A stretch of DNA of 64,000 nt from Devosia sp. (GTDB lineage: Bacteria; Pseudomonadota; Alphaproteobacteria; Rhizobiales; Devosiaceae), in the NCBI RefSeq assembly GCF_024707125.1, contig NZ_JANQAH010000008.1, forward strand, positions 62,001 to 126,000, written 5' to 3'. This document shows, one piece after another, positions 55,141-62,029 of this stretch. Within the stretch, counting starts at the first letter, position 1, and every line of letters begins with the position of its first letter. Below the pieces are notes generated by a model. The model saw nothing but the letters and a program-made list of their open reading frames with translations. It did not search any database and was not told the DNA's origin. The translations under genes and the position numbers were made by a program.

Positions 55141-55812
55141 TTAGCGAATGCGAACCGAGGCAACATAGTCGTCGAAATCATTCAGCGAGCTGGCGCTGGT
55201 CGTATAGGTCCGGCAGCTACGATAGTTCGGTTCCGAACAAACCTGCACCGAATAGCCGCCCTGGTTGTCGATCGAGGAAATCCGATCGGTCCAGTCGCGA
55301 AGGTCACGCACGCTGTCGCCGGCGGCAAGGCAGAAGCTCTGGCCGCGGAAATTGGTGCGGTCATAGAAGCAAACCTCATCATACACCGGTTCAGGCAGCG
55401 GCTGGATCACCGGCGGGCGTGGCGGACGCGGCGGCTGCTGCGGATTGCCGATGCCGATATTCACGTTCGGGCCATTGGGGCCGAGGTTGAAGCCGAAAGA
55501 AATCCCCGGCTGGCTCGGATTAACCGGCTGGCCACCGCCAGCGGCAAGATAGGTGGCCGAGACCCAGCCATCGGGACCGGGCTTGGACACATAGCACCAG
55601 GAGCCCTGGCACTGCTGCACATCGACCTGCTGCCCACGGCGCACGGTGTCGACCACGGCATAATTGGTGCCCGGACCCGAGCGCACATTGACATTGCTGG
55701 TCACGGTCCCCGGCGCGGCCTGCGCTGCCGGCAGGAACACGACGACTGCGGTGGTGGCAACAGCAATGGCCGTCGCGACGTTAAGCAGGGTTTTGCGGGT
55801 ATGGCGGTTCAT
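55141..55812 (-). CDS. Secreted SH3-like / beta-gamma crystallin-like protein (paralog 2)
   Basis: A 223-residue protein with a signal peptide (residues about 1-33, ending FLPAAQA-A). An SH3b domain (TSNVNVRSGPGTNYAVVDTVRRG, residues about 35-95) is followed by a Pro-rich linker (QQPPRPPRPPVIQPLPEP) and a beta/gamma-crystallin-like domain (VCFYDRTNFRGQSFCLAAGD). The ATG at 55812 has AGAGGGA upstream. It is followed by paralog 1 with a terminator between. Confidence 0.78.
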   Translation of the reverse strand: MNRHTRKTLLNVATAIAVATTAVVVFLPAAQAAPGTVTSNVNVRSGPGTNYAVVDTVRRGQQVDVQQCQGSWCYVSKPGPDGWVSATYLAAGGGQPVNPSQPGISFGFNLGPNGPNVNIGIGNPQQPPRPPRPPVIQPLPEPVYDEVCFYDRTNFRGQSFCLAAGDSVRDLRDWTDRISSIDNQGGYSVQVCSEPNYRSCRTYTTSASSLNDFDDYVASVRIR

Positions 55813-56042
55813 GACTATTCCCTCTTCCACCACGTCCGGGATTGACGCTCAAAACCCGGAGCGGAATTCGTTACGATGCAGAAACGGGTACGGTCTTCAA
55901 AGAGTTCCGGCCCCGAACGGATTCAAAAGCTTAGGAGACGGCGACCGGTCATGACGTCAGATTTCATAGCCCTGCCCCAGCACCAAAGCGCTTCATACGC
56001 CTTGTCGCTCGTCCAGCCTGAACGCAGTCTGAATGTAATTGG

Positions 56043-56435
56043 TCAGCCTTGCGGGATCACCCGCTTTTGGCCGTTATCGTCAAGAGAAACATAAACGAAG
56101 CGTCCCTCGGTGACCTTCTTGCGGTCGTCCAGTTCATGCCGCCGCACCCAGGCCTCAAGCCCCACGGTGATCGAGGTCCGGCCGATCCGTTCGATGGTGG
56201 TATAGACGCAGAGCACGTCGCCCACTTTCACCGGCGCGATGAAGGTCATGGCCTCGACCGCCACCGTCACCACCCTGCCCTTGACGCGCTCGACAGCGGC
56301 GATCGCCCCGGCAATGTCCATCTGGCTCATCACCCAGCCGCCAAAAATGTCGCCCGCCGCATTGGTATCGGCCGGCATGGCCAGGGTGCGGATGGTCAAT
56401 TGCCCCAGCGGTTCGCTCATCACTGTCTCGCTCAT
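56043..56435 (-). CDS. yciA: Acyl-CoA thioesterase, YciA type
   Basis: A 130-residue hotdog-fold thioesterase that releases CoA from acyl-CoA. The YciA signature is DTNAAGDIFGGWVMSQMDIAGAIAA, with the catalytic Asp of the FGGWVMSQMD region. It starts at MSETVMSEP with AAAGGA upstream. The start overlaps the tdk stop by four bases (ATGA), so it is coupled to tdk. Confidence 0.92.
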   Translation of the reverse strand: MSETVMSEPLGQLTIRTLAMPADTNAAGDIFGGWVMSQMDIAGAIAAVERVKGRVVTVAVEAMTFIAPVKVGDVLCVYTTIERIGRTSITVGLEAWVRRHELDDRKKVTEGRFVYVSLDDNGQKRVIPQG

Positions 56436-57028
56436 TCTGGTCCTTTCACCGGCCACCGGCCGACCGCCTCTTCCCAATGCTTGCGGCACAGCGAGAGATA
56501 GACGGATTTTTCGATCGAAACCTGATCGCCATCGGTCAGCACGCGCCCATCCATGCTCTGCCGCACAACCATGGTCGCCTTGGCGCCACAGGTGCAGATG
56601 GTACGAATTTCGCGCATCACATCGGCAATGGCCAGCAGTTCCATCGATCCGGGAAAGAGCTTGCCCTGGAAGTCCGTACGCAGGCCAAAGCACATCACCG
56701 GAATGCGCAGCCGATCGGAAACGCGCGCCAGCTGCCACACCTGCTCGCGCTCGAGAAACTGCGCCTCGTCGACAAAGACGCAATCGACCTTGGACTCTTC
56801 ATGCTGGTCGCGGATCGACTGATAGAGATCGTCCCCCGCCGAATAGAGCTCAGCCGGCTCGCTGATGCCAATGCGCGACGAAATCAACCCGATCCCGTCC
56901 TCGACATAAAGCGCCGAGGTATAGAGGAGCGGCCGCATACCGCGCTCGCGATAGTTGTAGGCAGCCTGCAGCAGCAAGGTGGACTTGCCGGCATTCATAG
57001 CGGCATAGGAAAAATAGAGTTTGGCCAT
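56432..57028 (-). CDS. tdk: Thymidine kinase
   Basis: A 198-residue kinase that phosphorylates thymidine for salvage. The P-loop is AAMNAGKSTLL, the Asp/Glu motif VFVDEAQFL and the lid zinc site uses Cys in ICTCGAKATMV and SLCRKHW. The ATG at 57028 has GAGG upstream and is preferred to a start 34 codons earlier. yciA follows with overlap. Confidence 0.95.
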   Translation of the reverse strand: MAKLYFSYAAMNAGKSTLLLQAAYNYRERGMRPLLYTSALYVEDGIGLISSRIGISEPAELYSAGDDLYQSIRDQHEESKVDCVFVDEAQFLEREQVWQLARVSDRLRIPVMCFGLRTDFQGKLFPGSMELLAIADVMREIRTICTCGAKATMVVRQSMDGRVLTDGDQVSIEKSVYLSLCRKHWEEAVGRWPVKGPE

Positions 57029-57102
57029 AGTCCGCCTCAGAAGCTTCGGCCCTTTCTCGCGCAGCGCGCGCATTGGGGCGAGGACTATTCTGGACGGTCC
57101 AC

Positions 57103-57128
57103 AAAAAAGGGCCGCCCGGGGGGCGGCC
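57103..57128 (-). terminator. Minus-strand terminator of the small-RNA candidate
   Basis: GGCCGCCC (57110-57117) pairs with GGGCGGCC (57121-57128) with a 3-base loop, followed on the minus strand by six T. Confidence 0.85.
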
Positions 57129-57247
57129 AAGGCCTACGCGTTGAGGCAGAATGGCCTCGGGGGAATGCGTCCGCGGGCCTGGGGGCTGGTGCGAACGGCG
57201 CATCCGGCATGCATGGGCTGCCCCGGAGCATTTGCAGCCTAGGCACA
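57103..57247 (-). ncRNA. Candidate structured small RNA (possibly 6S-like)
   Basis: No protein gene fits this minus-strand stretch, but it ends in a strong terminator (GGCCGCCC 57110-57117 with GGGCGGCC 57121-57128, T run from 57108 to 57103) with no matching gene in front. A promoter-like CTGAAC (57276-57271) and ATGTAAT (57253-57247) lie upstream. The RNA ends can pair (57237-57244 with 57132-57139), and a short hairpin GAGGC-CATTCT-GCCTC lies in the 3' side of the bulge, which loosely resembles 6S RNA. Family identity is unproven. Confidence 0.45.
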
Positions 57248-57332
57248 TTACATGACGGACGCATGAAGCCGTTCAGCCAGCATTCAGGCTCGCCCAGCCA
57301 TGTTCGGTTCACCGAGTAGAGAGTTTCAGCCA

Positions 57333-57716
57333 ATGCGTTTCGTCCGCACCCTCGCCTTTGCCCTCGCCGCCTTGATCGCCACGCCCGCCCTCGCCTCGCC
57401 GGTCGGCACCTGGGAGCTGGAAGGCAAGGATACGCGCTTCCAGCTCGAAATGTGCGGAGATGGCACCCAGCTCTGCGGGCTCCTCACCTGGCTGAGCGAT
57501 GTGGACTACAACGAGCAGTACAAGCCCTATCTCAACCGGCCCATGGCCGACCACATGCGCCAGTCAGGCCCAAATCGCTGGAAGGGCGACATCCGCCTTT
57601 TCGGCTACAACCTGTCCGGCACGCTGACCCAGAACAGCGAAAACCACATGACACTGCACGGCTGCGCCCTGCTTGTGGTCTGCAAGACCTACCAGATGTA
57701 TCGCTACACCGAGTAG
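57333..57716 (+). CDS. DUF2147 secreted protein
   Basis: A 127-residue protein with a signal peptide (MRFVRTLAFALAALIATPALA-S). The mature domain has the DUF2147 pattern: VGTWELEGKDTRFQLEMCGDG, LCGLLTWL and RWKGDIRLFGYNLSGTLT. DUF2147 proteins are periplasmic and of unknown role, with two disulfides likely. The ATG at 57333 lies downstream of the small-RNA candidate on the other strand. Confidence 0.88.
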   Translation: MRFVRTLAFALAALIATPALASPVGTWELEGKDTRFQLEMCGDGTQLCGLLTWLSDVDYNEQYKPYLNRPMADHMRQSGPNRWKGDIRLFGYNLSGTLTQNSENHMTLHGCALLVVCKTYQMYRYTE

Positions 57717-57720
57717 CGCT

Positions 57721-57864
57721 AGAGTCTGCTTGGAAACACGCTGCGGCGCGACAAATGCCGGTGGCTTTCGAGAACCGGAACGGAGCGTACATTAGTACGT
57801 GAGTACCGGAAGCGCAGAAAACGCCGGCAGTTGGCCGCCGCAGTAGTGTTTACGAGCAGACTCT
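57721..57864. repeat. MITE-like 144-bp inverted repeat element
   Basis: The ends AGAGTCTGCT (57721-57730) and AGCAGACTCT (57855-57864) are perfect inverted repeats. The inside also pairs, for example GCTGCGGCG with CGCCGCAG, and the centre has CGTAC-ATTA-GTACG. It is a long hairpin with no coding capacity. Its right end abuts the stop codon of the EamA gene. Similar elements are scattered in rhizobial genomes. Confidence 0.75.
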
Positions 57865-58769
57865 CAGTTCGTAGCTCTGACTTCCGGCAACCTCCGGCGC
57901 TCAAGCAGCGCCGGCACCGCCTCGACCATGACGATAGCCACGAACAGCAGCGCCGCCCCGGCATAGCCCACGGCCGGCAACCGATCCCCCAACACCACGG
58001 CCCCGCCGAGCGCCGCAAACAGGCTCTCGGCCGACAAAATGATCGCCGCATTGGCCGGCGGCACATATTGCTGCCCCACCGCCTGCAACGTGAACCCCAC
58101 GGCCGTCGACAGCACCGCGGCATAAGCCAGCTGCACCCAGACGTCCGAAATCTGCCCCAGCGTCGGCGCCTCGACCGGCACGGCAATCACCAGCGCCACG
58201 GTCCCCGCCACGAGGAAGCTGACCGCCGAAACAAAAATCGGCAGCCCGGTCTCCTTCGCCAGATGCCCCAGCGTCAGCACATGCATGGCCCAGAACACTG
58301 CGCTGCCCACGATCAGCCAGTCGCCGCCATTGAAGCTCGAAAGCCCGCCGCCATTGAGGAAATAGATCCCCACCAGCGCCAGCGGCACGCCGACATAGAC
58401 AATCCAATGCGGCCGCACACGAAAGACAAAATAGCCGATGAGCGGAACAAAGAAGACATAGAGTCCCGTCAGAAACCCGCCATTGGTCGCCGTCGTCGTC
58501 GCCAGCCCCGCCTGCTGCAGCCACGACCCCATGAAGAAGGCAAAGCACAAGACGCCCACCAGCATCCACTGCGCACGCGACAGCTCCACCTTGCGCCGCC
58601 GCCATTCACCAAGCGCCAGCGGCAGCACCAGCAGCCCGCCGAGAATATATCGCACCCCGGCGAAACTCAGCGGCCCGATCGACCCCATGGCCGACTTTTG
58701 GGCCACAAAGGCAAAACCCCAAAACATGGTGCAAAGCAGCAAAAGCAGGGCTGCGAGTGGACGTGACAT
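57864..58769 (-). CDS. EamA / DMT-family transporter
   Basis: A 301-residue protein with ten helices and the two EamA halves: TMFWGFAFVAQKSAMGSIGPLSFAGVR in the first, FWAMHVLTLGHLAKE and SLFAALGGAVVLGDRLPAVGYAGA in the second. It probably exports a metabolite or amino acid; specificity unknown. Its stop codon sits at the edge of the MITE-like element, so insertion may have trimmed or replaced its 3' flank. Confidence 0.9.
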   Translation of the reverse strand: MSRPLAALLLLLCTMFWGFAFVAQKSAMGSIGPLSFAGVRYILGGLLVLPLALGEWRRRKVELSRAQWMLVGVLCFAFFMGSWLQQAGLATTTATNGGFLTGLYVFFVPLIGYFVFRVRPHWIVYVGVPLALVGIYFLNGGGLSSFNGGDWLIVGSAVFWAMHVLTLGHLAKETGLPIFVSAVSFLVAGTVALVIAVPVEAPTLGQISDVWVQLAYAAVLSTAVGFTLQAVGQQYVPPANAAIILSAESLFAALGGAVVLGDRLPAVGYAGAALLFVAIVMVEAVPALLERRRLPEVRATN

Positions 58770-58817
58770 TTTTCTTGTTTCTCTTTGGAAGTCCCGGGCC
58801 GGTTACCCACCCACGGC

Positions 58818-58844
58818 GTCATCCCCGCGAAAGCGGGGATCTCT
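58818..58844. repeat. Dispersed palindrome, copy 2
   Basis: ATCCCCGC (58821-58828) pairs with GCGGGGAT (58833-58840) around GAAA, in the flank GTC...CTCT, as at 49528. Confidence 0.8.
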
Positions 58845-58880
58845 CTTTGGGCGTCAAACGCCGAGGAACTGAATCCCCTT

Positions 58881-60101
58881 CTAAAGCTCCGCATCCAAAG
58901 CCTTGATGAGACTCTGGATTTCCTCCGGGCTCGTGTAGTGCACGAACGAAAGCCGCAACACCCCATGCTGCGGATCGATCCCCAGCGCCTCCATCAATCG
59001 CCAGGCGTAAAAATTCCCACCTGAAGCCATGATGCCGTGCTTTGCCAACCGCTTCGCGACCTCGACACCCGGCTCGCGATGCCGCAGCGCAATCGTCGGC
59101 GCGCGCAATTCCGCATCGCCCGGCCCCACCAGGTTCACGTCATTGCGCCCATTGAGATAGTCGAGCAGCGGCCGCGCCAGCGCGACTTCCTGCGCCCGCA
59201 TCGCCTTATGCGCCCGCCGAAACGGATTGCCCTCGCCCCCGGCAATCTCGGCCACCTGCTCCAGATAATCCGCAATCCCCGCCGAAGCGGCGATTTGTGC
59301 ATGGTCCGGCCCAGCCGGCGTCAGCCGGTAACGCGGCTTGGCATCGTTGAAAAAATGCCCTTGGTTCGGCAATTGCATCGCCAGTTCCGGCCGCACCGCC
59401 ATCACGCCCTGATGCGGCCCGTAGGTCTTGTAAGCCGAGAACAGATAGATATCAGCCCCAAGCTCGCTGAGGTCCGGCAGCCCATGCGGCGCATAGCTCA
59501 CCCCATCCACCGCCAGCACCGCACCAACAGCATGCGCGCGCTTCGCGATCTCAGCCACCGGATTGATTTCACCCACGACATTGGAGCAGTGCGGCGCCGC
59601 AACCAGCTTCACCTTGTCATCGAGCACCGCATCCAGTGCCGGCAGCGCCAGCCGACCGGTCTGCCCATCGACGCTCCACTCGCGGACCTCGATGCCCCTC
59701 TGCGCCAACCGTCGCCAAGAGCCCGAATTCGCCTCATGGTCCTGATTGGTCACGACAATCGCATCGCCCGGCTTGAGCCAACCGCCAAAGGCATTGCCCA
59801 GCACATAGCTGTTCGCCGACGAAGACGGCCCGAAGTGGATCCAGTCCGCCGAAACACCAAGCGCCGCCGCAACGCGCTCATGGGCAAGGTTCATCGCCTC
59901 CCCTGCTTCTATCGAAGCCGGATAGGCGCCATAGGGCTGCACCTTGGTCGCGCGATAGTAATGCTCCAGCCGATCGAGCACAGCCTTGGCAGTATAGGAA
60001 CCACCGGCATTCTCGAAAAACGCCTGGCCCTGCAGGCTCGGCTCGGCAAAGGCGGGGAAGAGAGCGCGGATACGCGCCGGGTCCAGAGGCAGATTGGTCA
60101 T
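58881..60101 (-). CDS. Class-V aminotransferase / cysteine desulfurase-like protein
   Basis: A 406-residue PLP enzyme of the aminotransferase class V group. FFENAGGSYTAKAV, HFGPSSSANSYVLG, VTNQDHEANSGSWRRLA, APHCSNVVGEINPV, VDGVSYAPHGLPDL and the PLP lysine in YLFSAYKTYGPHQG fit the cysteine desulfurase-related subfamily (TIGR01976 type) rather than IscS. There is no neighbouring Fe-S cluster gene, so it may act on another substrate. The ATG at 60101 is chosen over the tandem ATG at 60104. Confidence 0.85.
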   Translation of the reverse strand: MTNLPLDPARIRALFPAFAEPSLQGQAFFENAGGSYTAKAVLDRLEHYYRATKVQPYGAYPASIEAGEAMNLAHERVAAALGVSADWIHFGPSSSANSYVLGNAFGGWLKPGDAIVVTNQDHEANSGSWRRLAQRGIEVREWSVDGQTGRLALPALDAVLDDKVKLVAAPHCSNVVGEINPVAEIAKRAHAVGAVLAVDGVSYAPHGLPDLSELGADIYLFSAYKTYGPHQGVMAVRPELAMQLPNQGHFFNDAKPRYRLTPAGPDHAQIAASAGIADYLEQVAEIAGGEGNPFRRAHKAMRAQEVALARPLLDYLNGRNDVNLVGPGDAELRAPTIALRHREPGVEVAKRLAKHGIMASGGNFYAWRLMEALGIDPQHGVLRLSFVHYTSPEEIQSLIKALDAEL

Positions 60102-60146
60102 CATCGATCCGTCAAAGAGTGATCGATTGGTAGACAAGCCTCCAGC

Positions 60147-60182
60147 AAAAGCAACCCCGGCTGTTGAGAGCCGGGGTTGTCG
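60147..60182 (-). terminator. Terminator of the Spy-like gene
   Basis: CAACCCCGGCT (60152-60162) pairs with AGCCGGGGTTG (60169-60179); on the minus strand it is followed by CTTTTGC. Confidence 0.8.
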
Positions 60183-60261
60183 CGACGCAGGTCGTTCGGG
60201 GGGCGGACCGCGCCGCTCGTCGGCTCCCATGCCCGAAGGAGACACGGGAGCCGGAATGGGG

Positions 60262-60867
60262 TTAGCGGTTATTGCCGCCAAAACCACGCGGACCCTGGCC
60301 GCCATGCTGCCCACGCGGGCCATGCTCACCCTGCGCCGGCATCAACTCTGCCCTCTGCTCATCGGTCAGACTGTCAAAGAAAGCCGCAACGGACGGCTGC
60401 ACCGCCTCAAGCGCCGCCACGTGCGCCTTTTCGACGGCAATCCGCGTTTCCAGGCGCTCCGCAACGGTCGGAACCGTGCGCTCTTCACCCTCGGCCGGCG
60501 GCGTCGGGCGCAGGCCTTCGGTCGCAGTCGCAAAATCCTCCGCCGCAGCCAGTGCCGAAGTTTTCAGCGTGTCGAACAGCGCCTGCTGCTCCGTGGTCAG
60601 GTCAAGACGATGGCTGAGGCGCACCAGTGCAATCTCGATGCCCTCGCCACCACGCGAGAAATCCAAGAAGCCGGCGCCACCGCCGCCCTGCTGGCGAGGT
60701 CCACCGCCTTGCGGACGGAATGCCTGGTTGCCCGGCCCGGCATCTTCCTGGGTCACCGCGGCGTCCGGCGCCTGTGGAGCCGGCTGGGCCATGGCGGGAG
60801 CCACGGCGCTCAGACCGATTGCAGTCGCAACGACGGCCATGAGGGCTTTGATCGAGGTGGAGGTCAT
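60262..60867 (-). CDS. Spy/CpxP-like periplasmic protein (LTXXQ motif)
   Basis: A 201-residue protein with a signal peptide (AVVATAIGLSAVAPAMA-Q) and a glycine/glutamine-rich segment (PRQQGGGGAGFLD). Two LTXXQ motifs, LDLTTEQQALFD and SLTDEQRAELMP, frame the helical core as in the Spy/CpxP envelope chaperones. The low-complexity C-terminus HGPRGQHGGQGPRGFGG is common in alphaproteobacterial relatives. Role in envelope stress is an inference. Confidence 0.85.
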   Translation of the reverse strand: MTSTSIKALMAVVATAIGLSAVAPAMAQPAPQAPDAAVTQEDAGPGNQAFRPQGGGPRQQGGGGAGFLDFSRGGEGIEIALVRLSHRLDLTTEQQALFDTLKTSALAAAEDFATATEGLRPTPPAEGEERTVPTVAERLETRIAVEKAHVAALEAVQPSVAAFFDSLTDEQRAELMPAQGEHGPRGQHGGQGPRGFGGNNR

Positions 60868-61093
60868 AGTGTTTTTCCTTGCATGGGAAACCGGCAGAAC
60901 CGGAACAACACGACCCTAGCGATAGGAAACTCTTCACGAGATTGCGACGGCATGAACTCTTGGCAAGGTCGGTAAGGTTGGCGCGCCGCCCACCGCTCCC
61001 GGCTGGCGAAACCCTTAGAAAAACAGTATTATTCGCCCCTCCCGCGGGTGTTGAGGAGTTTACGATCCGCGGGCAATAAGAGGGGAGAAAATC

Positions 61094-61495
61094 GTGCCTA
61101 AGATCTCACACATGTTCTTTCGTGCCGGAATTCTGTTTCTGATCGTCGGGATCAGTCTCGGCCTGATCATGTCGATCAGCCAAAACCACGACGTTATTGG
61201 CGCCCACGCCCACATAAACCTGCTCGGCTGGGTCACATCAGCTATCTTCGGTGGCTACTACGCCCTCAACCCTGCAAAGGCCGAGGGCATGCTGGCGCGC
61301 GTGCATTTCTGGGTCTACACGCTCGGCGTGCTGCTCATGACCGTGTCGCTCTATCTGCTGCTCAAGGGCAATACCGGCTTCGTACCTCTGGTCGCCGTCG
61401 GCTCCCTGATCACCGCCGCGGGCGTCCTCATCGGCGCCTATATCTTCTTCATGCCGGCCAGTTCCAGCACTGCCCGCATGCAGCCGGCAGAATGA
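61094..61495 (+). CDS. Four-helix membrane protein related to heme-copper oxidase subunit I
   Basis: A 133-residue protein with four membrane helices. GAHAHINLLGWVTSAIFGGYY in the second is similar to a segment of heme-copper oxidase subunit I, where conserved His ligands sit, and HFWVYTLGVLL follows. The protein is too short to be an oxidase and looks like a truncated or related small heme-binding protein. A GTG start has GAGGGGAG upstream. Function is not established. Confidence 0.7.
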   Translation: MPKISHMFFRAGILFLIVGISLGLIMSISQNHDVIGAHAHINLLGWVTSAIFGGYYALNPAKAEGMLARVHFWVYTLGVLLMTVSLYLLLKGNTGFVPLVAVGSLITAAGVLIGAYIFFMPASSSTARMQPAE

Positions 61496-61520
61496 CAAAA
61501 GGGCCGCCCGCAGTCTTCTG
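61493..61520 (-). terminator. Minus-strand terminator after the 159-residue gene
   Basis: GGGCCGCC (61501-61508) pairs with GGCGGCCC (61524-61531) through an inner CGCAG-TCTT-CTGCG; AAAA before it gives a T run on the minus strand. Confidence 0.7.
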
Positions 61521-61549
61521 CGTGGCGGCCCACCATTCGAAGAACGCCG

Positions 61550-62029
61550 CTATTCTCCGAAGTCTCCGAAAAACAGCGTGTGGAGCCGATCCTCGAGCGG
61601 CCGCACCACATCGGCATGGGCCATACCCTGTTCCCGCGCCGCCTGCGCCTCGGCAATCAGCCCTTCCATATGCTCACGCATCATCGCCTTCTGGTCGTCC
61701 GGCAGTGCCGAGTCTGCCAGCCGTGCCAGGGGCTCCTCAAAGATCGCGTTGAACTCATCCTGCGGGATCGTCGCCATATAGCCGCTCGCCACCGCGTCAT
61801 AAGCGATCGTCCAACTCGCCCGATCAAACCCCGCCTCCGGGATCAGATTGGTGCCGAGCGCGTCATAGTCGAAAAAGATCTCGGCAGCGTCGGCGACCAT
61901 GCCCTCGCCCGTTTCCGCCGCCAATTGCTCGACGACCGTCACCACGGCCTCCGCCTCATCAGCCGTCAGTGCCAGAGCCGGGGTCGCCATCAGCAGGCTC
62001 GCTGCGGCCAGCAAAATCCCAAACTTCAT
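61550..62029 (-). CDS. Secreted hypothetical protein coupled to the autotransporter gene
   Basis: A 159-residue protein with a signal peptide (GILLAAASLLMATPALA-L) and a helical, acidic mature part (TADEAEAVVTVVEQLAAETGE, EEPLARLADSALPDDQKAMM). No Cys and no known domain. Its ATG overlaps the stop of the autotransporter gene (TGATG), so it is translated right after it and may assist it. Confidence 0.75.
   Translation of the reverse strand: MKFGILLAAASLLMATPALALTADEAEAVVTVVEQLAAETGEGMVADAAEIFFDYDALGTNLIPEAGFDRASWTIAYDAVASGYMATIPQDEFNAIFEEPLARLADSALPDDQKAMMREHMEGLIAEAQAAREQGMAHADVVRPLEDRLHTLFFGDFGE

Noticed and set aside
58785..59024. Small + strand frame near the EamA gene with a VIPAKAGI-type sequence
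   Set aside because: This translation is the typical product of the dispersed palindrome, not a protein gene.
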